From Ditylenchus dipsaci (lineage: Eukaryota > Nematoda > Chromadorea > Rhabditida > Anguinidae): a DNA stretch of 64,000 bases. Below, piece after piece: positions 1 to 10,600 of this stretch (position 1 is its first letter; the number at the start of each line of letters is the position of its first letter). A model generated the notes under the pieces. That model searched no databases. It was not told where the DNA came from and saw only the letters and a list, made by a program, of their open reading frames with translations. Both the position numbers and the translations under genes were made by a program. The stretch covers positions 62,001-126,000 of the forward strand of contig SADC01000078.1 of the NCBI GenBank assembly GCA_004194705.1, in the 5' to 3' direction.

Positions 1-689
1 AGCAGCTTTTAAAATTTTTTCGATTTTTTTTGACGTAAAAACACAAATGCGGCAACTATTTTTTCAAATCTGGAAAAAATTTATAGGGCAGACCAAGCTG
101 ACTTGTTCAAAGTTCAAAAAACAAAAGGATTATTAAGACAAATGTATTTTATTATATCTAAAATGAAATAATTAGATTGGAGACGGTTTGATTTCTGGTT
201 TAATCGAAACATCTTAATGCTTGTCCCACAATGGACGCGGCTGCGGCAGCGGTAGCGGCAACGCGTCGAAAAACGCGTCATTGTGGGAGCAATAGGACGC
301 GGCACGCGGTAGCGTCAAACGCCTGCGTTTACCGCGTCGAAAAAACGCGTCCATTGTGGGTGGCAGCTCGCGTTTTTGCTTGCGTTTACCGCTGCCGCAA
401 GGGGTCGCGTTATTTTATTTTTGCCGCGCGGTAAATTGGACGCGTTTTTTTCAAGTTGGACTGAAAAATTTTATGATTCTGGTAAAATTAACCATTTTTC
501 CTGAAGGCCTACTCGTTATAAGTATTTTAGTAAAAAAAATTTTGGATATCGAGACATAAAAATTTGGGTATTTTACCGCGCGGCACAGGTTGCGGCATAT
601 CGAAAAATCACTTGGTTTTGAGTTTTTCATGTAAATTTTCATTTCCTAATAAATTACAATTGCAATTTATAGTATATATGCTCAGCTCT

Positions 690-1351
690 ATGATTCTAAA
701 CTAAATTTTTGCACACCTTTATTAGTAAAACTGGGGCATAAAGACAAGTGAAGAAGAGAAGATTTCAAATAATTTTTTCCTGCCAATCCACAGAACCGCG
801 TCCACTCAAATAATTCACTAGTGTCTCGCGTGTTAGGATTGCCTCTTTTCCTGCTTTTGGTGCTTGCACTTGACATGAGATATTCGGCAGTTGATTGTTG
901 AGCAGCGAACGCCAAATCCGTTGTCTTCATCCCCATCATCCGCCAAACGACTTGGGTCATAATTGGTGTGCTCTTCCAGGATAAAGTTGTGTAGGCAAAC
1001 CGCGGCTTTGACAATCCAGTCTGCTGTCTCTGGTCTTGCTTCAATCCCCGATAGAAAGATGAAGAAGGGGTTCCTATTCCTTTTTCTATGCCTAGCAGGA
1101 AAGAAAATGTAGCTGAACAGTGCTTCGAGCGTACGCCATGTGCTGTATTGTAATTACTAGTCTTTGTTCTGGTAAAATGGGAGTACGAATTCAGAATTTC
1201 CGAAGGCTAAAGAATTAGACCATTGAACTAATTCTAGAAGCTTGTTAAAAGCACTTAGCTCCATTCTCATATATTGGTGAAATTTTAGTGGGAAGGCCTT
1301 TAATCGAAGAAACAACCGGTGATACTCGCCGTCCTCGGAACGATTTAACAA
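690..1351 (-). pseudogene. Harbinger (HARBI1-like) transposase fragments
   Basis: On the minus strand, 1351-1157 reads an N-terminal segment with GEYHRLFLRLKAFPLKFHQY and ELSAFNKLLELV. These resemble the start of Harbinger DDE nucleases (GE-h..L..eL..de..F..y.rm....F..Ll). From about 1060 downward another frame reads ADWIVKAAVCLHNFILEEH, matching the conserved C-terminal 'vKA...LHNfl' motif. The D-D-E core that should lie between them is absent and stops interrupt the join. I see an internally deleted relic that cannot encode an active nuclease. Confidence 0.75.
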
Positions 1352-1625
1352 TAGGGGTCTATCCAGTACTTTCTCTTATTTTGTCGGCGCCGTAGCATTA
1401 GTAGCGCAAGAACAAGTTTTTTCTTGTCGTTCATCTTAATATACCGAATAATTGAAATCATGCTGGTCAGATCAACTAAATAACACAGAGTAAACTCTAT
1501 CGCACAACGACATCAATATTTTGATTGAAGCAAGACCTTTATTACCAAGAGAAAAACAACTCAACAACATCCGATAAAATAAATAAAACATACGGCGAAT
1601 CAGAAAATTAGAAGGGCTATTGCGG

Positions 1626-2512
1626 CTACAACTGCTGACTCGACAACTTTTGCTGACTGTAGACTCCCATTTCTGCATTGGCAATGACTCGCTGAATTTC
1701 CATCTTTGTCATAGACTTGTCAATTGGATTTCAGATAACTTCAAGACTCTTTCCTATGCTTCTACCAAAGGCAACTTCCGCCGACTCCTTGTCATCTCCC
1801 AAGAATTTCATAAGCTGTTCTTCAAATGAGCCTGACTTCCTTGGCATCTTTGCAGCTGTTGGAGTGTCACTGGATGATGACTGCTTTCTTTTCCCGAAGC
1901 CGGACAACGTAATGACTTCATCTTCGTTAAATTCATCTAAATTCAATTTTGTCATCACACAAAGAGGATGTCATTCTACATTAGACTTACCATACTCACT
2001 TTCATTGGTTTCCTTAGACACACAGTCAGTGTTGCGAAGAGTGCTTTCTCTCCTAAAAAATCAAGTAGTACACACTAAGCTCAACAATAGTTTGTGTGAA
2101 AACTCACTCTTTGCGGTCCTCCATGAAAGGATCCATAAAACTCATTGAACCGAAATGCGGCCATGAAGACTCCCATTCAGAAGCACCAGCTCCACTAGGC
2201 TTTGCTTTCTTTTCTTTGACATAGCGATCTCGGAGACTTTTCATACGGATCTTTGCTTTTTCTCCATCTAAAAAATTCTCTATCTAATTGACAAGTTGGT
2301 TTATATTTGCCAACCTTCGAATGCTCCCTCAGATTGAGCTGCGATCTTTGCCCAGACATCCTTTCGATCCTTAAGATATTCTTTGTCAGCCTTGTTGTAG
2401 AGACTCGGATGTGCCTGTACGAGAGGGATGAGCAAATCGTTAGCATTCTTCTTTTCTTGACAGAACCTTCCTCTTTGATTTCTTTTACGCTGTCGACAAT
2501 ATTGACTGGCAT
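1626..2512 (-). CDS. MADF/BESS-domain protein of the Harbinger element (disrupted)
   Basis: Read on the minus strand from the ATG at 2512, exon 1 runs 2512-2315. It encodes a charged leader and then, after a one-base slip in an A/G run near 2455, the MADF start (NDLLIPLVQAHPSLYNKADK ... KDVWAKIAAQ). A 48-nt GT-AG intron (2314-2268) leads to exon 2 (2267-2108), with MKSLRDRYVKEKKAKPSG and a W.HF..M.F ending typical of MADF. A further segment at 1958-1626 has an FGRSIGKSLEVI stretch that may correspond to a BESS-like tail. MADF proteins are DNA-binding partners often encoded by Harbinger elements. The slip and an in-frame stop near 1730 mean it is either decayed or affected by base-call errors. 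Confidence 0.65.
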
Positions 2513-2814
2513 CTTGATCTATGGATTAGAAACTAAAAAAACATATTTTAACTAGGTGTAAATGTGTCCGTGTACACGAAAATTTGAAGGAAAAGCCAAG
2601 AAAAGGCATGGCTTCACATGATAAAAAAAATGAAGAAGCAAAAACACTCTCGCCTGCCGCGCGTTTTTTCTAAAAACGCGCGCGTTTGCCGCGGCTTCGC
2701 TACCGCGCGGCAGAGCACCCACAATGGACGCGTTTTTCTGACGCGTTTCCGCGCGCGTTACCGCTGCCGCTACCGCTGCCGCAACCGCGTCCATTGTGGG
2801 ACAAGCATAAATGG

Positions 2815-3459
2815 TGAGTGAATCTCTTGTCCGTGTCTGGTCCCGCAAGGTTTAATTCAAATTAAACCACTTTTGCAGGTTGCTGGTTCGAATCCCCATG
2901 GTTGTAAAGTTTATTTTTTTCACATGTTATTCGACATTTACAAAAATAATTGTCAGAGGGTTGCACACCGAGCTATATTATCATGATTCCACATGCATTA
3001 CAGCTAAGCTACAGTCAAAACGAAGAATAGCAACTTGACTTTAGTCCGAAAATCGGTAATTTTTGTAAATCAAACTATCCAAGCTACCCGATTTCTCAAG
3101 TAATTTTTGACGTACTGTCTATTTCTATTTGATGTAGAGATTTTTTTTATGAGGTACTTTGCGTATTTCTGACTCTAGAAAATGGCTAAAATAAAAAAGA
3201 CCGATAGATAAAATAGACATAAACCGAAATATTTGCTTTCTGGCTGATTTTGCAAATTCAAGACAGTTGTTTACTAAAAAAGCAATCCCGGAAATCTTTC
3301 CAATCGATTCGTCAATATTTTTTAGCATAACTTCAGCTCAATCGCTGGAAAACTGTCGTTCACATCCAGAGAGATTCCAACCAGCAACCTCCGAAAGTGG
3401 TTTAACTTGAATTTAAACGTTTTCCATGCGGGACCAGATACGGACAAGAGATACACTCC
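2815..3459. repeat. Palindromic element adjoining the Harbinger copy
   Basis: The first about 80 bases (TCTTGTCCGTGTCTGGTCCC, then a TTTAATTCAAATTAAACCAC segment and GCAGGTTGCTGGTTCG) recur inverted at 3370-3459 as CCAGCAACCT ... GGTTTAACTTGAA ... GGGACCAGATACGGACAAGA. The two arms enclose about 480 bases of AT-rich DNA with no gene signal. The layout is that of a foldback/MITE-type non-autonomous element. GGTTCGAATCC near 2884 matches a tRNA B-box, but no complete tRNA fold surrounds it. Confidence 0.6.
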
Positions 3460-5243
3460 CCTTTAAATATTGGACGATACGTAAAAAGTGCCACGTTTTT
3501 TCGATTTAATTTCTAAGTACTCATTTACAGTACTCATCTACAGTACTCATTTCTTCCCTGGTCGAACCGTCGCTAGGTAACTTGCTTTTTTTACTAAGTT
3601 AGAATGGCATAGTGGGTAAATGAACAGAACAAATAAAAAAACCAGATTTTCAATTCCCGGATTTTCTGTTTTGTCAAATTGACTCGTGGTGAGAAAAATT
3701 GGATTAATTTTCATGTGCTGTGATAACATTTTTCTTGTATATGAATATTTAAATTTAATTTTTTTTGGGTAAAAGGCTTTTGTAGCTGATGATCGGCGCA
3801 AAACCCTCGAGCAAAATTTAGGCCAGTTGAGGTGACCAAAGTTCTTGTCAAATTTTGTGATATGACTTTATTTGTGTAAAGAGCCAAATGCTGACTTTTT
3901 GAAAATAATCCGAAGAATTTTTATATACTAATCAAAAGAGAAAAGAAAAGGCTACAAATTCATGTGTTTGAAATATTTTTGCATGATAAATTTCGATATC
4001 AATGATAAACCTGAAAATGCGTCAATAATCTTTTAAGCCAACAAAAATAAAAATCCGGCGATTGAAAATCCGGTTTTTTTTCATTTGTTATGTTAATTTA
4101 CTTGATTCATTTAGTGATGATAGTGTATTCCCATATGACTAAGTCCCAGATAGTGAAAACAAGTCTCTCTGCGGAAAGCATATTTTCAGGTGTCAAACGG
4201 GTGCGTCTCTAATGCAAGCGTGGATGTCGTCCGCATGGCTCATCCGCCGCCTCAAGTCACGCTCTTTCTGCTGCGCCGGTGAATGTGGGAACAGCTTGTT
4301 TAATGCGAGATTCAGTCCCAGTATCCAACTTAATTAGACAAGCCAACTTAATTCGAGTGATTTGTGTCTAAGGTATGTGGATGTTTTTTCTTTTGAAGGA
4401 CCATGTTTTGTGAACGCATTTTAAATTGGCTGAGGAACATTTTTTTCGGCCAGCACTGCACTCTATTCAGTTATTTCGAACTACAACCGCCAATTAAAAT
4501 TTCTTGTGGTTCTGTTCAAGCGGACAAAGTTTCTAGGCAAGTGCCGACAATTTCAAGCGCTCCTCCATTTTTTTACAAACATTCTAATTGGTGTATTTTC
4601 GGTCTTCGCTTAAACCTAAATTCTAGATCTATGATCAAAAACTTATTTTTACAAAAACTCGGCTTCCAAAAATGTACTCAATTTTTTAGTCTTTTTGTTG
4701 CAAAAAAGTCTATCAAGCACATCAAAGCTTATAAGCGTCTGAGAGAAAGAGCAGACACTCTTATGAAAATGACATATTGTTTGATAGATAACAACTTTAA
4801 AAAATTACGATAACAGCCATTGAGATTCAGAAAATTCTGCATCTGAATATGAAGTTGTTACAACCAGCCGTTTTGTGCTGAAAAAAGTTCTTATTAAAAT
4901 GTGGAAAGCAACTATTGTTTTCTTCCAAAAACGTGTTTGAGCTAATTTTTCGCCTTGCAATAAATGTTAGGAGCAAATAAGATCATCGTTATTACAAGGA
5001 GAACAAAAAACACCTGCTGAGTTGTTTTGTTGCTATATAGCCTAAAGGGAAGTGACAGAAAGAAAGACATATACATAAAAAATATCTGGCAACATTTTTC
5101 ACTGCACTAGACACAGACGTATAAGTATAAAGGAAGCCGTTTCTCACTTCTATTTAAGCCTACACTCGAAATCAATTTATTGATTTCGGGTGTACAAGCT
5201 TTCTATTTTAGTGCTTAGTGGGGGGGGGTTGTTTGCGCACTTT
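3460..5243. other. AT-rich stretch without a supported gene
   Basis: No exon chain could be assembled here. An open frame of 136 codons (4403-4813, + strand) begins ATGTTTTGTGAACGCATTTT and encodes a basic, Phe- and Lys-rich product with no recognisable domain. It starts just after a word (GAGTGATTTGTGTCTAAGG) shared with a dispersed MITE family, so it may be transposon-derived. A GC-richer patch at 4190-4300 looks locally coding-like but has no consistent frame. A short palindrome at 5160-5200 surrounds TCAATTTATTGA. Confidence 0.35.
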
Positions 5244-5915
5244 TCAGTTATTTAAAAATAGTGTTTAAACGTCTCCTAAGTAATTTTTATATGCTTAAAA
5301 CGAAAAAAAAGCTATTTTCTAACATTTTTCCACACAAAGAATAGATTTTTTGAAAAAAAATTTTTTGACCGAAATTCGACTTTTTGCCTTGGGGGACCAA
5401 GGTAAGCCACCTTATATAAAGGTATTTCACCCCGTTTTGGTCACTGGAACTTGGCAAAAGAGTCGCTTTATGCATTTTATGATCGAGAGTGCTTCTCGGA
5501 ATCATGTCTAAGGTAAGTGAGTGCGCGCATCTCTAACTCTCAAGCCCCCTGTGCCCGCTTCGGGGCGCAGGGGACTTGGGGCTTGGAGTTGAGATGCGCA
5601 CACCCACATACCTTAGACACAAATCACTCGAAAGTGACTTTGGATGCATAAAAAATGTATGCATACCAGAGTTTCTTTATGCGGTAGGCCCCAGTCAACA
5701 AAACTATGTTCAAATTCCATCTGTTTTGGTTGTCTGGGTACCTCTTTAGGATGGTTCAGCTTGGTCCCAAAGGCAAAAACTCGAATTTTGGTCAAAATTT
5801 AAAAAAAAAATCTATTTTTGTGTGGAAAAATGTGAGAAAATAGATTTTTTCATCGTTTTAAGCATATTAAAATTACTTAATAGACGTTTAAACACTATTT
5901 TTAAATAATTCTAAA
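5244..5915. mobile_element. Palindromic MITE with CTTGGGGGACCAAGG and CCTTAGACA motifs
   Basis: The left arm (GTGTTTAAACGTCTCCTAAG, then TTTTTGCCTTGGGGGACCAA) is mirrored on the right by TTGGTCCCAAAGGCAAAAAC and AATAGACGTTTAAACAC. Towards the centre both arms carry the words TTTATGC, ACATGATTCCGAG and CCTTAGACA, surrounding a short hairpin of CCCCCTG... and CAGGGGACTTGG. The same central module recurs at 26340-26570, 28240-28300, 37750-37830, 38590-38846, 42440-42650 and 43130-43230, which defines a dispersed family. No coding capacity. Confidence 0.7.
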
Positions 5916-5917
5916 AT

Positions 5918-7320
5918 GCGAACAAAACCTCGATTTAAGGACAGGTATTGATATTTATGGGCAAAGCTTTTCCTTGCTGCAAAAAGACTTCTTTTTGCTC
6001 CCAAAGGACTTTTTTTTGCTGCTAATTTTGTCTGCTGCAAAAAGACTTTTTTTTGCTCCAAGAAGACTTTTTTTTTGCTGCAAAAAGACTTTTCGTGCTG
6101 CAAAAAGACTTTTTTTTGCTGCAAATATTGTTTTGCTTCACATGCCTTCTCCGCAACATTTTTCACTAGAAATATCAATTATTATACATATTTTGCGGTC
6201 AATTTGTCCACAAAACTTTTATTATTTCTTAGGAACGAATAAACCATGCTATTCAACCCAAAATTGTGTGCTGAAAACAGTTTGTTGAGACCAAAATCCT
6301 GTTTTGACTACCTAGAATCTTTAATACCCTGGGTTATTTATTTAAAAAAACAGTACCCACTTTAAGGTAGTCGCGACTTATGCACTTGGACGGGGGGGGC
6401 GCACTTTATATTGATTTGAGAAAAGTGTTTAAACATCTGCTAAGTAACTGTTTTACGCTCAGAATGATTTAAAGCTATTTTCTGATACCTTCCTAAATGA
6501 AAAATCAATTTTTTGGAAAAAAATTCAACCAAAATTAAAGTTTTTATTTAATTTTTGCCCCTGAAATGCATAAGTACCAGGTAGTCTACCTTAAAATTAA
6601 GGGAATCATTCAGATTGAGGATGTATATAATTATATCATGCCTAGAGCAGTGCCTTGAGTGATTTAGTGTGTATGAAAAGTCGGTTTTTGCCGCGAAATT
6701 TTGAGGCGGTACTTAAGTTGTTCAGCCGGACCCCACCTGGAGAATAAGGAACTACCTAGGTTTCGAAAGTGTGATTAATTGATCTGTGGACGAATTGACG
6801 TGTGGACGAATTGGCGAATGCACGAATTGACTGTGGACGCATTGACTGTAAACGAATTGACCGCAAAATATGTATAATAATTGATATTTCTAGTGAAAAA
6901 TGCTGCGAAGAAGGCATGTGAAGCAAAAGAATATTTGCAGCAAAAAAAGTATTTTAGCAGCAAAAAAAAGTCTTTTTGCAGCACGAAAAGTCTTTTTGCA
7001 GCAAAAAAAGTCTTCTTGGAGCAAAAAAGTCTTCTTGGAGCAAAAAAAAGTCTTTTTGCAGCAGACAAAATTAGCAGCAAAAAAAAGTCTTTTTGGAGCA
7101 AAAAAAAGTCTTTTTGCAGCAAAAAAAGTCTTTTTGGCGCAAAAAAAAGTCTTTTTGCAGCAAAAAAATTAGCAGCAAAAAAAAGTCCTTTGCGAGCAAA
7201 AAGAAGTCTTTTAGCAGCAAGGAAAAGCTTTGCCCGATATTTATATCAATATTGATTAATGATTGATTGATATCAATATTTTTGAAAAAGCCTGTCCTTA
7301 AATCCAGGTTTTGCTTTTTG
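5918..7320. mobile_element. Foldback-like element with tandem-repeat arms (copy 1)
   Basis: Arms at 5918-6205 and 6855-7320 are inverted copies. Each arm consists largely of about 18-22 bp tandem units of the form GCTGCAAAAAGACTTTTTTT, roughly 7 on the left and about 15 on the right. The arrays are bordered outside by TTTGCCCGATA and inside by AGAAATATCAATTATTATAC. Long inverted arms built from short tandem repeats are the hallmark of Foldback/Galileo-type elements. The centre (6205-6855) contains AT-rich DNA with no gene. Confidence 0.6.
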
Positions 7321-7650
7321 AGTAGTAAAATTATTTAGTTATTAAAAAATGATCGGCAAAATCGGAGTCCTTGCGATATTTGCAGCCAGGCTGTTCAAAC
7401 GAAACCGGCAAAAAAATTTAAAAATCTTGCTAAAAATGTGGGATCCTAGGTGGGAACGAACTTTTTGAGGTGTCCTTGCTTTTATTTTCGTTCATAGGCA
7501 TATAATGCTTTTGTCATATAATATTTCTTTTCTGAAATTTGATCATTTTCTGTTTTTTATTTTTGGTGGTTTGGGTCGCAATAAAATAAAACACTTAAAA
7601 TTTAAGAATTTTCAAGCTCTTTTGACCCTGCTTTCAGAAAAACATTGTTG

Positions 7651-10600
7651 ATGCGTCTTGCTCTTCGCTGCATTGTTCTCTGTGGTGTTTGTTGCCTGTT
7701 TTGGTTGTGGTCTACTGCAGATGGTATGTTTACATTTTTGTAAATCATTTCTAATACATTTCATACTTTCGCCATTCAATAATAACATAGCAAAATTAAG
7801 AAAAACACAGAGAATTACTACAAAAAAATCAACCTCTGGACGGTCAGCTACTGTCTCTGCAGTTAATAACATTGTGAAGGGCAAATAATAAGAGCATTGT
7901 CTTTTTGTTAGCTTTGCTACTACAGTCGACGCTCCCGATAAGGACACTCAAGGGATCGACAAGACGCTGTCCTTATTCAGAACGTCTTCATCGCAGATTT
8001 ATCGCAGATAATAAAAAAGTCTGTGAATGCATTTTATAATCACTGGTTTTTGTCGCATTTGGCTTTAAGTTAAATGAGTTTGCGCATCTTTAGCTACTAG
8101 ATGGGGGGGGGAGAGCATAGGCTTGGAGTTGAGACTTACCGTATTCTCTCTAATAGGCCGACATGTCGGTTTATTTTTCAACCCTTCAAAAATCGTGAAA
8201 ATTTTGGGTCGAACTCGACATTTTCGGGTGAAAATCCAAAATCGAAAAAGCGGAATCGATAGAGCTCGTGGGAACTAAGAAAACGCAATAAACAGCGATG
8301 TAATTTTTTTTCTTCGGACTGAGATACGGTCCCTCAAAGTAGGGGTGTCGGTTTATTAGAGGGTGTCGGCCTATTAGAGAGAATACGGTATCTTACACTA
8401 CTTTGGCCATTTTTATGCCACGAGGCATCTGTTTTGTTAGCTTAAACACCTCCGGATTTCAGCTCACTAAAGCTTAGATTATCTGCTTTTTGTGCTTCTT
8501 GCTCAGAGTTACCATATCAACTAAAAAATATACCATTGTTAAAACTAAATTTACTAAAAACAGCAAGACCAGAATTCTAACACCAGATTTATGACAAGCA
8601 TAACAAATGCTCTTACGAAACTACTATTAAGCGCTAAAATTGATAGTTTTACATTCATACCCAATACCGTATTTCCTCTAAAATAGCCCTCCTTCTAAAA
8701 TAGCCCTCCCCCCTACTTGGAAGACCTATATCTCAAGCTAGAGTGAATATTTTGCAAATCTGTCTTTCGCATTTTTTTAACTCCCACGAGCTCTACCGAT
8801 TCCACTTTTTCGATTTTGGATTTCCACCCGAAAATCTCGAAATCGAATCCAAATTTTTCTGAAAATTGGAGGTTTGAATAAAATAGCCCGGGGGCTATTT
8901 TAGAGGAAATACGGTATATAAAAAATACAGGCGTTTGAATGTTTGCAAAATTTTACTTAATCGCAAACATTGCTCCTGAATATTCGCGCAAAAATTCAGG
9001 TTTAACAACTCTAGGGAGCGTCGACTGTGTATATGTAATTCTTGTTCAGTCAAATATTTGACTTTAGTCGTGTGCTCAATGCGCGAAAAGTACTTTAAGA
9101 TTAAATTTTTGTTAGATGTGGTACTCTCACATTGATACTCTTTACAAAGCCTTAATGTAAAACCATAAGCTGAAAATCAAAGAACAAAATCTAGCTCCAT
9201 CTTGTGTGTTGTTTAAAATCGCAGTGAGCTATTAATCAACCTTTCAATTTTATCACACAGCAGCACAGTCTTGATGAAAAACTCGCAAACTAAATATCTT
9301 GACCACAAAAAACAAATTTTGAAAAGAAATTTAACTTTTTCAATGTCTCTCGCAGAAAACCTAATTTTCTAGTGTAAAAACTATTGAAAAAAGTGTTTTT
9401 CGGCCGGACTCCCTTATTCGGTGCCCTTCCAAAAGCACCCGAAAACATGTTTTTTCATACCAGAGTTTCTTTATGCGGTAGGTCAGTTATCACAACTATG
9501 TTCAAAATCCATCTTTTTAGGAAATCCAGGTACCCTGTACCTCGGTCCCTCAAGGCAAAAAGTTAACTTTTGATCAATTTTTTTTCTAAAAACATGTTTT
9601 CACAAGTGAAAAGTGCTAAAACGTCGAAAAAACATGTTTTCGGGTGCTTTTGGAGGGCAGCGAATAAGGCAATTTAGCATATTTTTCATACTTTTGCGGC
9701 ATCCAAACGGCGCGGCATCGAAATGTCACGTACCGTAAAAACACAACAAGAAAAAGCTATCGTCATAAGAAGTAACTTTTCTCAATATTTTCCAAATCCC
9801 TAAATTCAGTAGGTAACTTTAATTACAGATATAATTTTAATGTATTTCAGTAATTGACGACGTCGACAGAATGATCACCGAGTTTGAGACGTTGTCCTCA
9901 ACAACTGCTGATGCCCTGATGTATGTTGAAAAGCTGTCGTTGGGGCATCTCTGCTAATGAAATCAGCTCTTCCAATTGGATCATTGATAGTAGGGGCGAT
10001 CATAGTTGTCAGAAAAGTAAATATTAGGCATTACAGTCAACTCTCGATAATCCGTCACCCCTTGGGACCGGCCGTGGGGTGACGGATAATCAAGAGTGAC
10101 GGATTAGCGAGTGACGGATTATCGAGAGTTGACTGTATGTAGTTTTTACCGCCTAATGATTTGAATGATTCAGCCAGACTCTCCGGAATATAAAGCTCTA
10201 GTCAAGCTGCATGACTCTATGGAGCATGGTTTTGAAAAAATGCAAGCCAGCTTTAACCTTGCTGCGGCTGTGATAGTCATGGAACAGGCCATTGGACAAT
10301 ACAAAAGCGTAAATTTGGCGCTACTTGGTTGAACTTATGAACCCCCACCTCTCCAAGAAACTTTTTTCCTATCCAAAAAATTTTTGATATACAATGGATT
10401 TAAACAAATCACCTCATTAGTGGGTGGGGGAGGCCGGAACGGTCAAGTATAGTCTAGCCAAGATAGATGGATAAAACAGAAAAATGACACATTTTGGAGA
10501 AAAAGTGCTTCCTTTGTGTGTAAATGTACCTTGTTTTTTCGTTTTTGTCGAAAAGCTATAAGAAAGTTATATGACAGTAGCGTCAATTATTTCTTATGTA

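Larger units (their letters stand above)
218..2807. mobile_element. PIF/Harbinger-type DNA transposon, internally degraded
   Basis: The element starts TGCTTGTCCCACAATGGACG and ends with the reverse complement of that word. It is flanked on both sides by TAA (215-217 and 2808-2810), the 3-bp duplication typical of PIF/Harbinger. Subterminal DNA is GC-rich, with repeated ACGCG and GCTGCCGC words in inverted orientation at both ends. On the minus strand it carries pieces of a Harbinger transposase and a MADF-domain protein. This matches the usual two-gene layout of the family (nuclease plus a Myb/MADF DNA-binding partner). The catalytic centre of the transposase is missing, so this copy is not autonomous. 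Confidence 0.85.
7921..9028. mobile_element. Composite pogo-like MITE with two nested MITEs (intron 2)
   Basis: The outer ends are TACAGTCGACGCTCCCGATA on the left and GGGAGCGTCGACTGT on the right, a variant of the CAGTCAAACCTCGAT terminus common in this window. Two ACCGTATT-family MITEs are inserted inside (8137-8390 and 8665-8916). The block lies in the intron between exons 2 and 3 of the large secreted gene and has no open frame of note. Confidence 0.7.

Noticed and set aside
1717..2148. 143-codon + strand open frame
   Set aside because: It is the antisense shadow of the MADF-protein exons, whose minus-strand translation shows a real domain.
2840..2910. tRNA gene suggested by GGTTCGAATCC
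   Set aside because: No acceptor stem, D-arm or anticodon arm can be placed around it, and it sits in an inverted-repeat element.
4403..4813. 136-codon open frame as a confident gene
   Set aside because: No domain, no splice or promoter context, AT-biased codons, and it follows a MITE-derived word. Mentioned only as a possibility.
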